From Adenophora triphylla var. japonica (lineage: Eukaryota; Streptophyta; Magnoliopsida; Asterales; Campanulaceae), in NCBI GenBank assembly GCA_022495995.1, contig JAFEMH010001289.1:186001-250000 (forward strand): a stretch of 64,000 bases of DNA. The letters run 5' to 3'. The notes beneath the pieces are model-generated. The model did not search any database. It had not been told where the DNA came from and saw only the letters and a list, made by a program, of their open reading frames with translations. Every line of letters begins with the position of its first letter. The stretch's first letter is position 1. The position numbers and the translations under genes were made by a program. Below, in pieces: positions 1 through 10,800 of this stretch.

Positions 1-88
1 GCCTATCATTAGGTCCAGCCACTCGACCAAAACGGTCACCCTCTCCTTCGGCAGCAGACAAAGTCCACCGAAAGGCCATTTCAAATCA

Positions 89-360
89 AGGTTCGAGGCA
101 CCTAAAACGCCATCATCAAGGTTCGAGGCACCTAAAACGCCATCATCAAGGTTTGAGGCACCTAAAACGCCATCATCAAGGTTCGAGGCACCTAAAACGC
201 CATCATCAAGGTTCGAGGCACCTAAAATGCCATCATCAAGGTTCGAGGCACCTAAAACGCCATCTTCAAGGTTCGAGGCACCTAAAACGCCATCTTCAAG
301 GTTCGAGGCACCTAAAACGCCATCATCAAGGTTCGAGGCACCTAAAACGCCATCATCTCC
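89..360. repeat. 30-bp tandem repeat, about nine copies
   Basis: A 30-bp unit containing TTCGAGGCACCTAAAACGCC is repeated head to tail about nine times with only occasional substitutions (for example CATCAT versus CATCTT). It sits upstream of the 3' LTR of element D, where Ogre/Tat elements are known to carry tandem repeats. The open frames through it merely reflect a period divisible by three. Confidence 0.9.
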
Positions 361-1040
361 AGGGTCAAAGACCCGAACTACGACTGGCTTGATTCCTCTT
401 AAGGATACGTAGGTAGCCTATCATTAGGTTCAGCCATCCGACCGAAAACGGTCATTCCTATCCCCAAACAGAGCGGATAGCCATCGACCTAAAATGGTCA
501 TTCCTATCCCCGGAGCGGATAGCCACCAGACCAAAATGGTCATTCCTATCCCCAGAGAGCGGATATACAATTTCACCCATCGACCAAAATGGTCATCTCT
601 TATCCCCAGCAGAGTTTCTTTCCAGCAACCGACTGCAGAACTCGCTCATCAGGTTTGAGGCACCTAAAACGCCATCATCTCCAGGGTAAAAACCCGAACT
701 ACGTCTGGCTTGATTCCTCTTAAGGATACGTAGGTAGCCTATCATTAGGTTCAGCCATCCGACCGAAAATGGTCATTCCTATCCCCAGCAGAGCGGATAG
801 CCATCCGACCGAAAATGGTCATTCCTATCTCCAGCAGAGCGGATATACAATTTCAGCCATCCGACCGAAAATGGTCATCTCTTATCCCCAGCAGAGTTTC
901 TTTTCAGCAACCGACTGCAGAACTCGCTCATCAGGTTCGTGGCACCTAAAACGCCATCATCTCCAGGGTCAAAGACCCGAACTACGACTGGCTTGATTCC
1001 CCAATTGGGATGCGTAGGTAGCCTATTAAATAGGTTCAGC
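361..1040. repeat. Higher-order repeat of element D (about 285-320 bp period, with inner units of about 50 bp)
   Basis: Three large copies each contain the end of the 30-bp unit and a block with CTACG...CGTAG arms (378-412, 699-733, 982-1017). The first two are followed by several units of about 50 bp containing CGACCAAAATGGTCAT or CCGACCGAAAATGGTCAT. Copy three replaces CCTCTTAAGG by CCCCAATTGGG in the central hairpin. This is the repeat-rich 3' region of element D. Confidence 0.85.
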
Positions 1041-1096
1041 CACTCGATCACTTGATCATCCTGTCAAATTTGGAGCCTTACTCTTATCGACGACCC

Positions 1097-1133
1097 CGCT
1101 TCCTTCGGCAAGCGCCTGCCGCCGAGGGGCTAC
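1097..1133 (+). promoter_or_regulatory. Polypurine-tract region of element D with adjacent hairpin
   Basis: CGCTT (1097-1101) pairs with AAGCG (1110-1114). It is followed by CCGAGGGGCTAC directly before the LTR start at 1134. Elements A and B have the same arrangement (CACTT/AAGTG hairpin, then GAGGGGCTC or GAGGGCTC, then TGTAAGTAC). The primer role for plus-strand synthesis is inferred from position. Confidence 0.6.
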
Positions 1134-1416
1134 TGTAAGTACTCCAATTTGAGTTGTTAGCATTTTCGTTAGAAAATTAACGGAAGTTTTAACATTCCTA
1201 ACATTTCTAACATTTCTAACATTTTTAACCAACCAAGGGTAGATTAGGGTTTGCCATTTAAAGATAAACCAAGGAAAGAATCTCAAAAAGCAAAAGAAAT
1301 TGGAAAAATCCGAATTGGGCAAGTTGAAAAACATAAACTGCTGGATTTTTGAATTTTATTCTTCCTGTCCAAAGCCTGGAGCTGCATTTAATGAACAGTG
1401 CACGTTTACAATACCC

Positions 1417-1458
1417 TCCGCGCGGATCCTATTGACATTTCCAGAGGCCTATAAATTA
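1417..1458 (+). promoter_or_regulatory. Element D LTR promoter: palindrome plus TATA box
   Basis: TATAAATTA (1450-1458) is followed by a pyrimidine-rich tract, typical of an LTR U3/R boundary. The perfect palindrome TCCGCGCGGA (1417-1426) ends 23 nt upstream. The other LTR families have different inverted repeats at almost the same distance. Confidence 0.6.
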
Positions 1459-2827
1459 AACCCTCCTCTCTCGCTTACACAACACAATTGGCTCATGTAA
1501 GCCGTATTCGGCAAAATAGGAGAAAACAATGGGAATTCACTAGAATTGCCACCATTTTCTCTTCAATCTTTCCCAAACCCCACTCACTCAAAATACTTTC
1601 AAAACACTCTCATACATACACCAATCCAAGCTCAAATCACCCCTTAGGAGGAGGATTAGAGAGAAAACATAGAGGACTTAAGTGTTATCTACTTGTTTTC
1701 TCTTTGACCAACTTTATCATCAAACCCTAAACACATTCAAGCCTTGAATCCACCCAAACACAAATCCAAACACCAAATCTTGATACTCCTCAAGTCAAAC
1801 ACCAAATCTTGATACTCCTCAAGTCAAATTCCAAGCCTAGGAAGATAGGGTGTCACCATTGGTAAAGCCCTCCTTCTCTAAACCCTAAAACTCCCTTTTA
1901 ACTTCTTGTTCATCTTGTTCTTCTTACTTTGATTTACTTTATGTCTAGTTTAACTTAAATCTTGACCTAAGATGGTCATCTTAAAGTTCATCTTCATGAA
2001 TGACCATCTCAAATGGTCCACATTTTAAATCTCTAGTTGATTTTTCTCTTTAATTTCATCTCTACAAAATTCCCCTTCCCAAGCAAATGAAATGCTTAAG
2101 TCCTAATGTACCCCAAGGATGGTTTGATATAGTAGATCACCACTAAAATGTCTAGTAACTACTAATCAAAACCTAGGGAAATGGGGACAAGCATGGATGC
2201 AAAACCCCCTTTTAAATCACATTTCCTTCTTGAGAATGTTGCTGTCCAGTAGCATTTCTCTAAGACCTCTGTCCATGGTCTAATTTTTTGGACACAGATA
2301 AACTTGGAATTTGGTGTTGACTACAAAATACTTTTTGTAGCCAACATCCAGAGCTTTCCAGACATATTTTACTTTATTTTTTGCGTGAGTTAAACTCCAT
2401 TTTTCAAATTTTATTTTAAAGGTCAGTTCATCAGTCTCTGGAAGTCCAGATTTCACATCTAAGATTTCCAGAAGGTTTTGGGTCCTCAAATCATCTCCAA
2501 AATGAAAAGTTCTTTTACAGAAACCTTATTTAAGGTGTTTTTAACATTTTTCATTCTCGGACTTTTCCCATATTCTGGAGTTTTCAAGCCCTAAAGTCCA
2601 TTTCAAAATTAAGTATCCACTGCCTTTTTCATTCTGGCAGAAATGGTTTCCAACTTTCAAAAATCTTTTGAGTACCAAAATTCAGCCCAAAAATCACACC
2701 AAAAATCATGGGATCTGTCTAAAGTCTAATAAAGAATTCCCAATTTTTACTTTCCTCAGTTTCAACTTATTTTGGCCAAAGTAACACACACACACACACA
2801 AACAAATGATTTTGAATGTTTGGAAGA

Positions 2828-2872
2828 CTCGTTTTACGAGGCATTCCGGGTGCACACTAACATCCTTCCCGG
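2828..2872 (+). promoter_or_regulatory. R/U5 double hairpin of element D
   Basis: CTCGT (2828-2832) pairs with ACGAG (2836-2840), and CCGGG (2846-2850) pairs with CCCGG (2868-2872). The next block, CTCCGAACCC, is conserved in A, B and C. The equivalent stems in A and C have different sequences but still pair, which suggests a structured RNA. Confidence 0.6.
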
Positions 2873-2990
2873 CGTGTAACGTGACCTCCGAACCCAAATC
2901 TCTTATTTCGGGCATTTTTCAAAGTTTTGGCCCTTAAAACAAAAATGGCGTGGCGACTCCGTTTGATTTCAAAAAATCGGGTACATCACA

Positions 2991-3708
2991 CTTTTATACT
3001 TTCTTTTATCAAATAAAATATGACATCAGAAAAGATCTCGAAATCTCTCATTATCTTGATATTTTGCAAGAAGTCTTCAATTCATTCCAATCCTCGTGAA
3101 AACAACTGTTTTGAGACTGGCCATCTCACCTCCGTTTATGGTACTTAATCCCTTCAAAGGTTTAAAGAAATTACTTTCTTTCATCTCATTAAAGTTTAAA
3201 CACCTCGCCTGAAGCACACGATGTCAACCTTGATTGAGGTGTGTGGTGGGCCCGTACGTTTAATATGTACGAATTACCCATCTCCACTCGATCAATGAGT
3301 TTTGACCCTAAAAATTTATCAATATGGTTGTGGCATATTCATGCCACCTACGAACAAACGGTTATTGACATTCACATGGCAATCAAAGTAATTGTAAAGA
3401 ATTTCTACATCCACTCGCAAGTTGTCACTGTCTACGAAAAGGTTAGCATGCCAACCTACTAATTTCATTTTTCAAAAGGATGCTTGAGCAAAAATTTTTC
3501 ATCAAGACCCAAGCAAAAGTTTTACCCTACGAAAAGCATAAAAATGTTGGACCAACCCAACACTTGAAAAGCAAATTGTCTTAGTCCTTATGGATCGATT
3601 ACAAACCAAAATATTCAAACATTGTCTTTGGGTCGCAGCCCATTTTCAAACCAAAGTTTTTAAACCAAAAGTTTTTTAAAAACCAAAAGAACCATTTTAT
3701 TTTTTCCT
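2991..3708. other. Non-coding stretch without recognisable gene
   Basis: AT-rich DNA between the LTR of element D and the decayed gene on the minus strand. I see only short open frames without family resemblance. The segment 3540-3680, with repeated AACCAAA words, looks like degenerate transposon DNA. Confidence 0.4.
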
Positions 3709-5344
3709 TCACGGGGTGGCTACTGCCGCAGATGTTGTCGCTGCTCCTTCCTTAAGGATATCATCATCCTTAGCAGCTGAAGATCCTTCTCCTGCCTCCT
3801 CTCCCTTAGCATCCAAGGTCTTCAAGAATGAACGTTGTTGCTCAACATCCCACTCTGTATGCTTCCCAGCATGAAACTCTTCCATCATTTGAACTTTTAT
3901 TTCTATCATGCTTCGGGCAGCGGAGGCCATCATGTTCTTCCTCACATCTTCAATCTCCTGCAGCTGGGTGTCTTGGATGGAAGACATGCCTTTCATCAAG
4001 CTCTCCACCTCATTCTGTAGATCCTCTATCTTCTTAGCCGATACCTCCTTCTGTTTCTTCGTCTGTATCGCCTCCAGCACCAACTTCCTGTTCCTTTCCT
4101 CAAGATTACTCATTCTTATTTTAGCTGCATCAACACCCTGCAAAAGACAAATTTGATCAAAATATGAGATGCGTTATTCAAATAAAAAATTCCTTTGAAA
4201 CTCTGTTTTTTCAAAAAAAAAAAAATTATCACTGCTGCTCTAGCAAGCGCCTCCTCTACATCAATCAAACCTGTTTCATCAATGTTTATCACTTCCTTAG
4301 AACTACCCTTCCTCTTCTTCACCCTTGCTCCTACAGATGGTGCATCCATCTCTTTCTTAGGCACCGATAACTGTTGGCTAGCCTGGGTTTGCCCAACAAA
4401 ATCCTGAAGGTCCTTTAAAGAAAAAGCAGCTGTAGACTTTGAAACTGGCAAAAACAGAAAACATGCTATTAGAGGAAAGCAAAATCCAGATACAAAAAGG
4501 CAAAATTTTTAGGATCTTACCAGTGGACATCTCTGTAGATGGTGGTATCTCCTGTTCTTCAGAAATAGCTATGCTTCAAGTGGCTTGAAGGATCGCTCCT
4601 CCTCTGAAAACTCCAACAATATCCTCACTTTCTCAATTGTCTTGACAGATGGTGGGAAGAACTTCGCCCAATCAATGGCTGCAAAAACAAACAAAGAAAA
4701 TTACAACAAGTAAGTGCGAAAAATAAAGAAAAATTGAAGTTTGAAAGAGGGATACCTTCCATGTTCCATCCACTTGCCAAGAAATCTCCTTCCTCCAAGG
4801 AATCCTTCTCAACAAAAAAGTATTTTGATTTTTAACCCCTATCGTTCACTGTTACTTTCAAAAACAGAGATTTCATGCCAGACCTAGTTTTAAGAAGATA
4901 TCTTGTAGAGCCAAAGGTTTGAAGCTCGTACACGAAGGCTAACTCCCTCAAACCTATGTCTAACCCAAATTCACAGTTCACCCGCAGGACACAAGAGAAA
5001 ATCCTCCAAATCATGGGCATCGGTTGGACAAAAGCCAAGTTTGTTTTTCTAAAAAACTAAATTATTAATGCAGGGAAAGGATACGAGAAATCTAGAGTGA
5101 AGGGATATTCATAGAAACAGACCCATTATGGAGATAAGAAATCAGCCCTAAGAAATACATCAAAAGACCTAAAGATGGTGGAATCCGGGAAGCATCGTCG
5201 ATCCTTGACAGATTCGATGAGCTCATTGTTAAAAACACAGATTTCTTTGTCTGGTTTTACCAACAAGCCTTCGCAAGAAAAAACCCCATCCTCGTTCAAA
5301 CTCAGAGGGTTTCTTGCAGCTTTGCCCTTTCTTGGCTTAACCAT
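3709..5344 (-). pseudogene. Decayed multi-exon transposon-associated gene (Transposase_28-like, coiled-coil C-terminus)
   Basis: Read on the minus strand, exon-like blocks follow in order. 5344-5126 starts MVKPRKGKAAR and contains a PDSTIFRSFDVF segment. 5038-4760 contains RIFSCVLRVNCEFGLDIGLR and ELAFVYELQTFG. About 4680-4520 follows, then 4451-4235 (basic, KKRKGS). 4143-3709 is a heptad-rich coiled coil ending in an acidic, Ala-rich tail. The layout resembles the plant proteins annotated 'putative gypsy type transposon', which I recall only from general knowledge. It is broken: an in-frame stop follows VNDRG near 4832, and the frame shifts near 4575. Splice borders are approximate. It could belong to an unrecognised retroelement. 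Confidence 0.45.
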
Positions 5345-6482
5345 TTTTTCAAAAAAACAAAAAGGGGGAGGGGAAAGAGAGAGGGAAAGATTTTACCTTG
5401 AGAAGAAATCACCGTCGTGATGGATGAAAACGATTGGAAAAGTGGAGAAGAAAGTGAAAGAAACTCGATTAAAAACCCTAGATCCTTGGTAGTTACGCTA
5501 ATTAAGTTGGATTAAACCTCTCAGCTGCCACGTCTCCCTCCGAATTAATTAACTGCCCAAGCTTCTAGAAGGAAGTAGAAAAACCGTCCTTTTAAATTCA
5601 TTTAAAGACAGTTTTTGGGGACAATTGTTGTGGGTAAATTCAGGATTGCTACATCTTGAATAGTTACCAGCATGTTGTCATCTTCAAATCCGTGGACAAG
5701 GTAAAATTTACTTAGATAATTAATTCATTATTTAATTATTTCTGTTATATATTTAATTACAGGTATAAAAGAACGTGAGAAAAACATATTCCATGGACCC
5801 ATTTCAACGGTTGAGAGACCAAGTCAAGATAGAGATAACAAAGCCGAGATTCTAGGAATGTTTGTTAGGGTTTATGTTATCTTCAGTTATTTTCTCTATT
5901 TAAAGACCCATGGCTGGAACACTAAGCACGCATTACTCACACACAGTTCACAAACACATTGTAATTCGTCATAGCTTCAAACTTTGTAACTCATAAAGAT
6001 CAATACTCTTGTTTGAGAAGGTAGGTGCTCATAATCACCTCCCGAGATTTTGTGCCGGCGAGATAGTTATCTCAAGGGTTTTCCTAGTTAAATGATCGAG
6101 TCATCTTAGTTTCATTGTTATACCGATTATATTCCATTGCACCTTCCTCAACTTAATTTCGAATTTCTTTACTATTGATTTTTTTTTTTACCAAAACAAA
6201 TATAACTAATTTTAGGGGCATAGATATTCACAGAAATCTTCTATTTAATTCATTCCAAGTAAGAGCAATCAACGGGCAAAGTGATGGGATGTGACCCATA
6301 AAATACCAAAATGGAGGTTTGGAATTGTAGGGCCAAATGGTCATCATAGTCACATGCAGTGCCTTAGATAGAAATTGCATCAGCTCATCCTCATCTTCTC
6401 TTCACATGTTTCCTGTGACTATGTGTCCACCTCCCTCTCCATTTTGCTCCGTGAGATTTGTGTAAGCTGACTATATACTGAC
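5345..6482. other. Non-coding DNA with a possible LTR or promoter remnant
   Basis: No coding region is seen. 5630-6140 has features of a short LTR: TATTTAAAG at about 5898-5906, then a CA-rich leader and a TGTAA/CTCCCGAG region. No matching partner copy or target duplication is present, so this is only a suggestion. A poly-T run lies at 6180-6189. Confidence 0.25.
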
Positions 6483-6762
6483 TACTCCCTCCGTCCCGGA
6501 CCTTGATGTCTAGTTTAATTTTTCACGTAAATTAAGGAGAGAGTATTATATTGAAAATTTTGTGAGTGTGAAAATAAACTAGGAGAGAGAATGAGTGGAG
6601 GGAATAGTAAATTATAATAGTGTTGTGAGTATTAAAATAATGTAGGAGAGAGAATGAGTGGAGAGAATAGTAAAAAATTCCTTTCCATTTTAGAAAATGT
6701 GCACGTAGATTTGGGACGCCCAAAATAAAAAGTGTGCACGTAGGTATAGGACGGATGGAGTA
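6483..6762. mobile_element. Stowaway-like MITE 1
   Basis: The ends are TACTCCCTCCGTCC and GGACGGATGGAGTA, an inverted repeat with TA on both sides, as in Tc1/mariner-type Stowaway MITEs. The interior has repeated GAGAGAATGAGTGGAG words shared with MITE 3 and the 14996 copy. There is no transposase. It lies upstream of the GH31 gene. Confidence 0.8.
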
Positions 6763-6791
6763 TATAACTGTTATATTAGTATGTTATAATA

Positions 6792-7129
6792 TACTCCCTT
6801 CGTCTCGCTAGAAGCTTCACCTTTTACCCAAATGGGTGTCCCGATAGAAGATTCACTTTTTCTAAAATGTTAATAAATGTGGGTCTCATTTGTCAATCAC
6901 ACTCACTTTTTTCTCTCACATACTTAAATTGTGGGGCTCACTTGTCATATCCACTAACTTTTCTCCCTCATATATTTAAATTATGAGTCTCACTTGTCAT
7001 ATCCACTCACTTCTTTTCTCTCACAATCCTTCTTTCACTCATTACTTTTTTTAATTTACGTATTTCACCAAAATGATGAAGAATCGGACGAGACGAGACG
7101 AGACGAGACGAGACGAGACGGAGGGAGTA
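6792..7129. mobile_element. Stowaway-like MITE 2 with internal pentanucleotide repeat
   Basis: The ends are TACTCCCTTCGTC and GACGGAGGGAGTA, in inverted orientation with TA borders. Next to the right end is an uninterrupted GAGAC/GACGA-type pentanucleotide array (about 7087-7122, seven to eight units), apparently expanded from the GAGACGG of the terminal repeat. Confidence 0.8.
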
Positions 7130-7309
7130 TAGTTCATCCAATAAAACTTATAAGTAGTTTAATATAAAATATACTCTCATATTGAGATTATTTTTAAAAT
7201 AAATAAATCATATTGCTGATATTTGTCCATTAATTTTTACACAAGATTTTGGGGGAAACTAGTTTTTTCTTAGGTTATAGAAAGTCCTGTTTTATAAATC
7301 GTTCCTAAA

Positions 7310-7580
7310 TACTCCCTCCGTCCCATAGAACATTACACGTTTACTATTGAGAACGGAAAATAAGGAATAATGTTATTAAAGTAGGTGTTGTGAGTGGGAG
7401 GAGAGAGAATGAGTGGAGAGAATAGTAAATTATAATGGTGTTGTGAGTATTAAAATAATGTAGGAGAGAGAATGAGTGGAGAGAATAGTGATTTAAGGTT
7501 TCCTTTTTAGGAAAGTGGGACTTTAAAAAGGGACGCCCAAAATAGCAAAAGGGGTAATGTTCTATGGGACGGAGAGAGTA
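7310..7580. mobile_element. Stowaway-like MITE 3
   Basis: TACTCCCTCCGTCCCATAGA at the left and an imperfect complement (TCTATGGGACGGAGAGAGTA) at the right define a long terminal inverted repeat. The insert lies about 160 bp upstream of the GH31 TATA box, so it could supply or disturb promoter sequence. Confidence 0.85.
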
Positions 7581-7742
7581 TTCACTAACTACTTGTAAAT
7601 AAAAAAAAAATGAACTTTTTATAATTTATGAAAAAACTAGTTTCTCCCAAAAGTTGCTCCAATTTTTAATCAATAGCGGCTGAGCTCGTTCGAGTACTTA
7701 TTCCTCCAAATTAAAATTCATTCTGATATCCCTTTCTTCTCC

Positions 7743-7750
7743 TTATATAT
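7743..7750 (+). promoter_or_regulatory. TATA box of the alpha-xylosidase gene
   Basis: TTATATAT lies about 80 bp upstream of the chosen ATG at 7829. A transcription start about 30 bp downstream would give a short 5' leader. The spacing also argues against an upstream in-frame TTG at 7754 as a start. Confidence 0.6.
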
Positions 7751-7828
7751 CAGTTGGCCATCCACCCCACCTCCCAAACAGTCCCTAACCCAAAGCCTCT
7801 CCCTTCTTTCCCATCTTCACAAAAAATC

Positions 7829-10800
7829 ATGTCCTCTTTTCCACCATTATTGTCTTCCCCCAAAACCCTTTTCCTTGTAATTCTTGTTCTATGTCTAGGT
7901 AATATTGTACTAGCAAAGTCCAGTTCTGAACCCACCAAGATTGGCAATGGCTACCGTTTGATCTCCATTGAAGAGTCCCCTGATGGAGGCCTTGTGGGCC
8001 ACCTTCAAGTCAAGAAGAAGAACAAAATCTATGGCCCTGATATCCCTCACTTGCAGCTCTATGTCAAGTATGTTCAACAAACTTTACCCTTTTTTGGGGA
8101 TTTTATTTCATCTAAAGCACCCTCTATCCTTAATAATGAACCACATTTTTGATATTGATTCTCATACAATGGTTAACAAAATTATATTCATAATATAATA
8201 CTCTCTCCATCCCACCAAAAAATGCACCGATTTTCATTTTGAGTGTCCCATTTAAAAAGATATACACCAAAAATGGAAACATTTTAAACTTCTTTATCAG
8301 AGTACCTAATTGTTATACTCACAATAACTATCCACTTATTATTTTCTGCTCCACTATCTCTCTTCTTTCTTACTTTTTGTACTCATAACACTTACTCTAT
8401 TATACAATTTTTTTTTAATTCCCCTGTGCTAATATGAAGAGAGTATTTTCTTTCCAAAAGTACCATTTGTTGTGTAGTAAATACATTTTTTTTTCTTTCA
8501 AAAATTAGCAAATTTGCTATGAATAATACACATTTTACCATAATGTATTTTTCTTCACTGCTGGATCTTGATACTGATTTTGATTATTTTTTTTAATTAT
8601 TTTTCAGGCATGAAACAGATGACAGGTTAAGGGTTCATATTACTGATGCTGAGAAGCAAAGATGGGAAGTACCGTACAACCTCTTGCCAAGAGATCAGCC
8701 TCCACCATTAAAACAAACAATTGGCAGGTCAAGAAAAACCCCAATTACAGTTCAAGAATTTGCAGGAAGTGAGCTAATATTCAGCTACACTTCAGACCCG
8801 TTTGGATTTTCTGTCAAAAGAAAGTCAAATGGTCAAACCCTTTTCAATTCAAGCTCTGATAACTCAACTCCATTTGGTGAATTAGTGTTTAAAGATCAGT
8901 ACCTTGAGCTTTCAACCAGTTTACCTAAAGATGCTTCATTATATGGCTTAGGAGAAAACACACAGCCCCATGGGATTAAACTTTACCCTAATGATCCTTA
9001 CACTTTGTACACCACTGATATTTCTGCTATCAATTTGAATGCTGATTTGTATGGGTCCCACCCTGTGTATATGGATTTGAGGAATGAGGGTGGGATGGTA
9101 AATGCACATGCAGTGTTGTTGTTGAATAGTAATGGGATGGATGTGTTTTACAGAGGGAATTCTTTGACATATAAGGTGATTGGGGGTATTTTCGACTTTT
9201 ACTTCTTATCCGGTCCGACTCCGCTTGCTGTTGTGGATCAGTATACTAAGTTCATCGGCCGGCCGGCTCCCATGCCCTACTGGTCATTTGGTATGTGTGA
9301 CATTGTCTCTTATCTCTCTGTTTTCTCTTGTCTGTATTTACTTTGTTTTTTTATCTGTTTATTTCTTATGGCTCTCCTTCAATTCTAGCATTTTTGGGGT
9401 TTATGCAAAAAAAAAAAAGTGTCCCACACCAAGTTGGATACTCATAATTGTAGGTGCACATTTTACATAGTTACCATATAGTAAGTGGATGGTAGCCAGT
9501 GGCGAGGAAGAAATTGAATAGAAATGGGTCAAAATTATTGGTCATATTTTTTTCCTAAACTTAATGCAGTCAAAACTACAAAATTTACTATATTTAGCGA
9601 TAAAAATGTTATTTTTAAAAAGTTAAAAAGGGGGAAAATGACACAGCTCCAAAATCACGGGGTCGAATGACCCTCATTAACCTAGTGTGCCTTTGCCACT
9701 GGTGGTAGCTTTTGAACACGACACTCACACGAAATGTTGGATTTTGGACCGGTTGCCGACTAAATATCGGATTTGAGATCGATAGGATCCACCGTCCACT
9801 GTTGAATGGACCCTAACGTTCTCACATTTGTTGAATCAATTATCGGTCTAAATAACTACTTTTTCAAATTAATTTAGCATACTGAAGCAAAGTTAGAACG
9901 TTATCATTTTTTATTATGATTACATTGTTTGGGAGGAATAGGATAGAGACCAATAATATGCAACTATGCCACATTAATAGCTAAAGTCAAGGTTAAAGAA
10001 TGCACTATAGGAACATACAAATGCAGTGTTTATATTTATTTATTTTTGGCATACTTGACATGGACTTCATCTTGCTTTTAGTATGAACCATGGGCTCATT
10101 TCACACTTCTTATGGTTAAAAATTCCTAATAATAAGGAAGTAATGATATATAATACACCCTTGTTCCGGAAAAATAGTCTCACTTTGATTTTCATGGTCA
10201 ACTCAAATAAATTTTACCCATAATTTTATGAAAATCTTGACATCCCTGTACAATTCGAAAAATTGTTATTGATTCACCATCAAACATTCTACTAGTAGCG
10301 ATTTTTAGAATTGAATACGGATAATTAGATTTTCATAATAGGGAAGGTTGTGGGTTGAGGATGTCACATTGTTGATATTAATTATTCTTTTGTGTCTTAA
10401 TACAGATTGTGACTTGTTCCCTGCCTAATTACTTCCTTTGGTCCATCTTCTAGCTCACATAATTGTCTTTATCTTCTCTATGGAAACAAGTTTTGACAAA
10501 CATAATTACATTTCTTTGACATGTAGTTGTTCAAAACTCTTATAGGCCCACAAAGAAGCATGCCAAGTAGTGCCATAATGCTTTTGTTTTGTGTAATCAA
10601 ACTTTTTAACCCCTAAAATTGGCCTTTTGCCAAAGAAAATCTTGACTAATAATATTGTCCAAGAAAACCTTATCTTCCCCCATGATGTGTAAACTTAGCA
10701 ATCATTGAATTGTAATATTAACTGCATAACATATCTTTACTAAATCCCTTTTGAGCTACTTTTCTTCTTTCCAATACACACACTCACACAACTTTGCCAA

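Larger units (their letters stand above)
1..2990 (+). mobile_element. Element D: 3' end of a plus-strand Tat/Ogre-like Ty3/gypsy retrotransposon
   Basis: The window opens inside the 3' untranslated part of an LTR retrotransposon whose body lies to the left. What is visible is tandem-repeat DNA (89-1040), a polypurine-tract-like GAGGGGCTAC, and an LTR that starts TGTAAGTAC at 1134 and ends near 2990. The orientation is opposite to elements A, B and C: the same LTR landmarks (TTCGGAGGT block, CTCGT/ACGAG hairpin, U5 copy of TGGCGACTCC) appear here in reverse order. No coding sequence of this element is in the window, and its 5' LTR and target duplication cannot be checked. The exact right edge (CA at 2989-2990) is inferred. 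Confidence 0.75.
1134..2990 (+). repeat. 3' LTR of element D
   Basis: The LTR begins TGTAAGTAC, the same terminus as the A and B LTRs read in element orientation. It contains a TATA box at 1450-1458 and, near its end, the family-wide R/U5 landmarks: a CTCGT/ACGAG hairpin, a CCGGG/CCCGG hairpin, a CTCCGAACCC block and GGCGTGGCGACTCC. No primer-binding site follows it, so it is a 3' LTR rather than a 5' LTR. The poly-CA tract at 2787-2801 is a simple microsatellite. There are no convincing genes inside. Confidence 0.75.

Noticed and set aside
89..360. Possible CRISPR-like array (nine 30-bp units)
   Set aside because: The units are directly adjacent with no unique spacers and sit in a plant retrotransposon; it is a simple tandem repeat.
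2787..2801. Functional role for the CA microsatellite in the D LTR (and GT runs in the B LTRs)
   Set aside because: Simple dinucleotide repeats are common; no further support.
5630..6140. Complete solo LTR
   Set aside because: TATA-like and leader-like sequence is present, but no TG/CA borders with matching duplication could be defined.
7754..7828. Upstream in-frame start for the alpha-xylosidase, 25 codons before the chosen ATG
   Set aside because: The codon at 7754 is TTG and lies only a few bases after the TATA box; the ATG at 7829 begins a good signal peptide.
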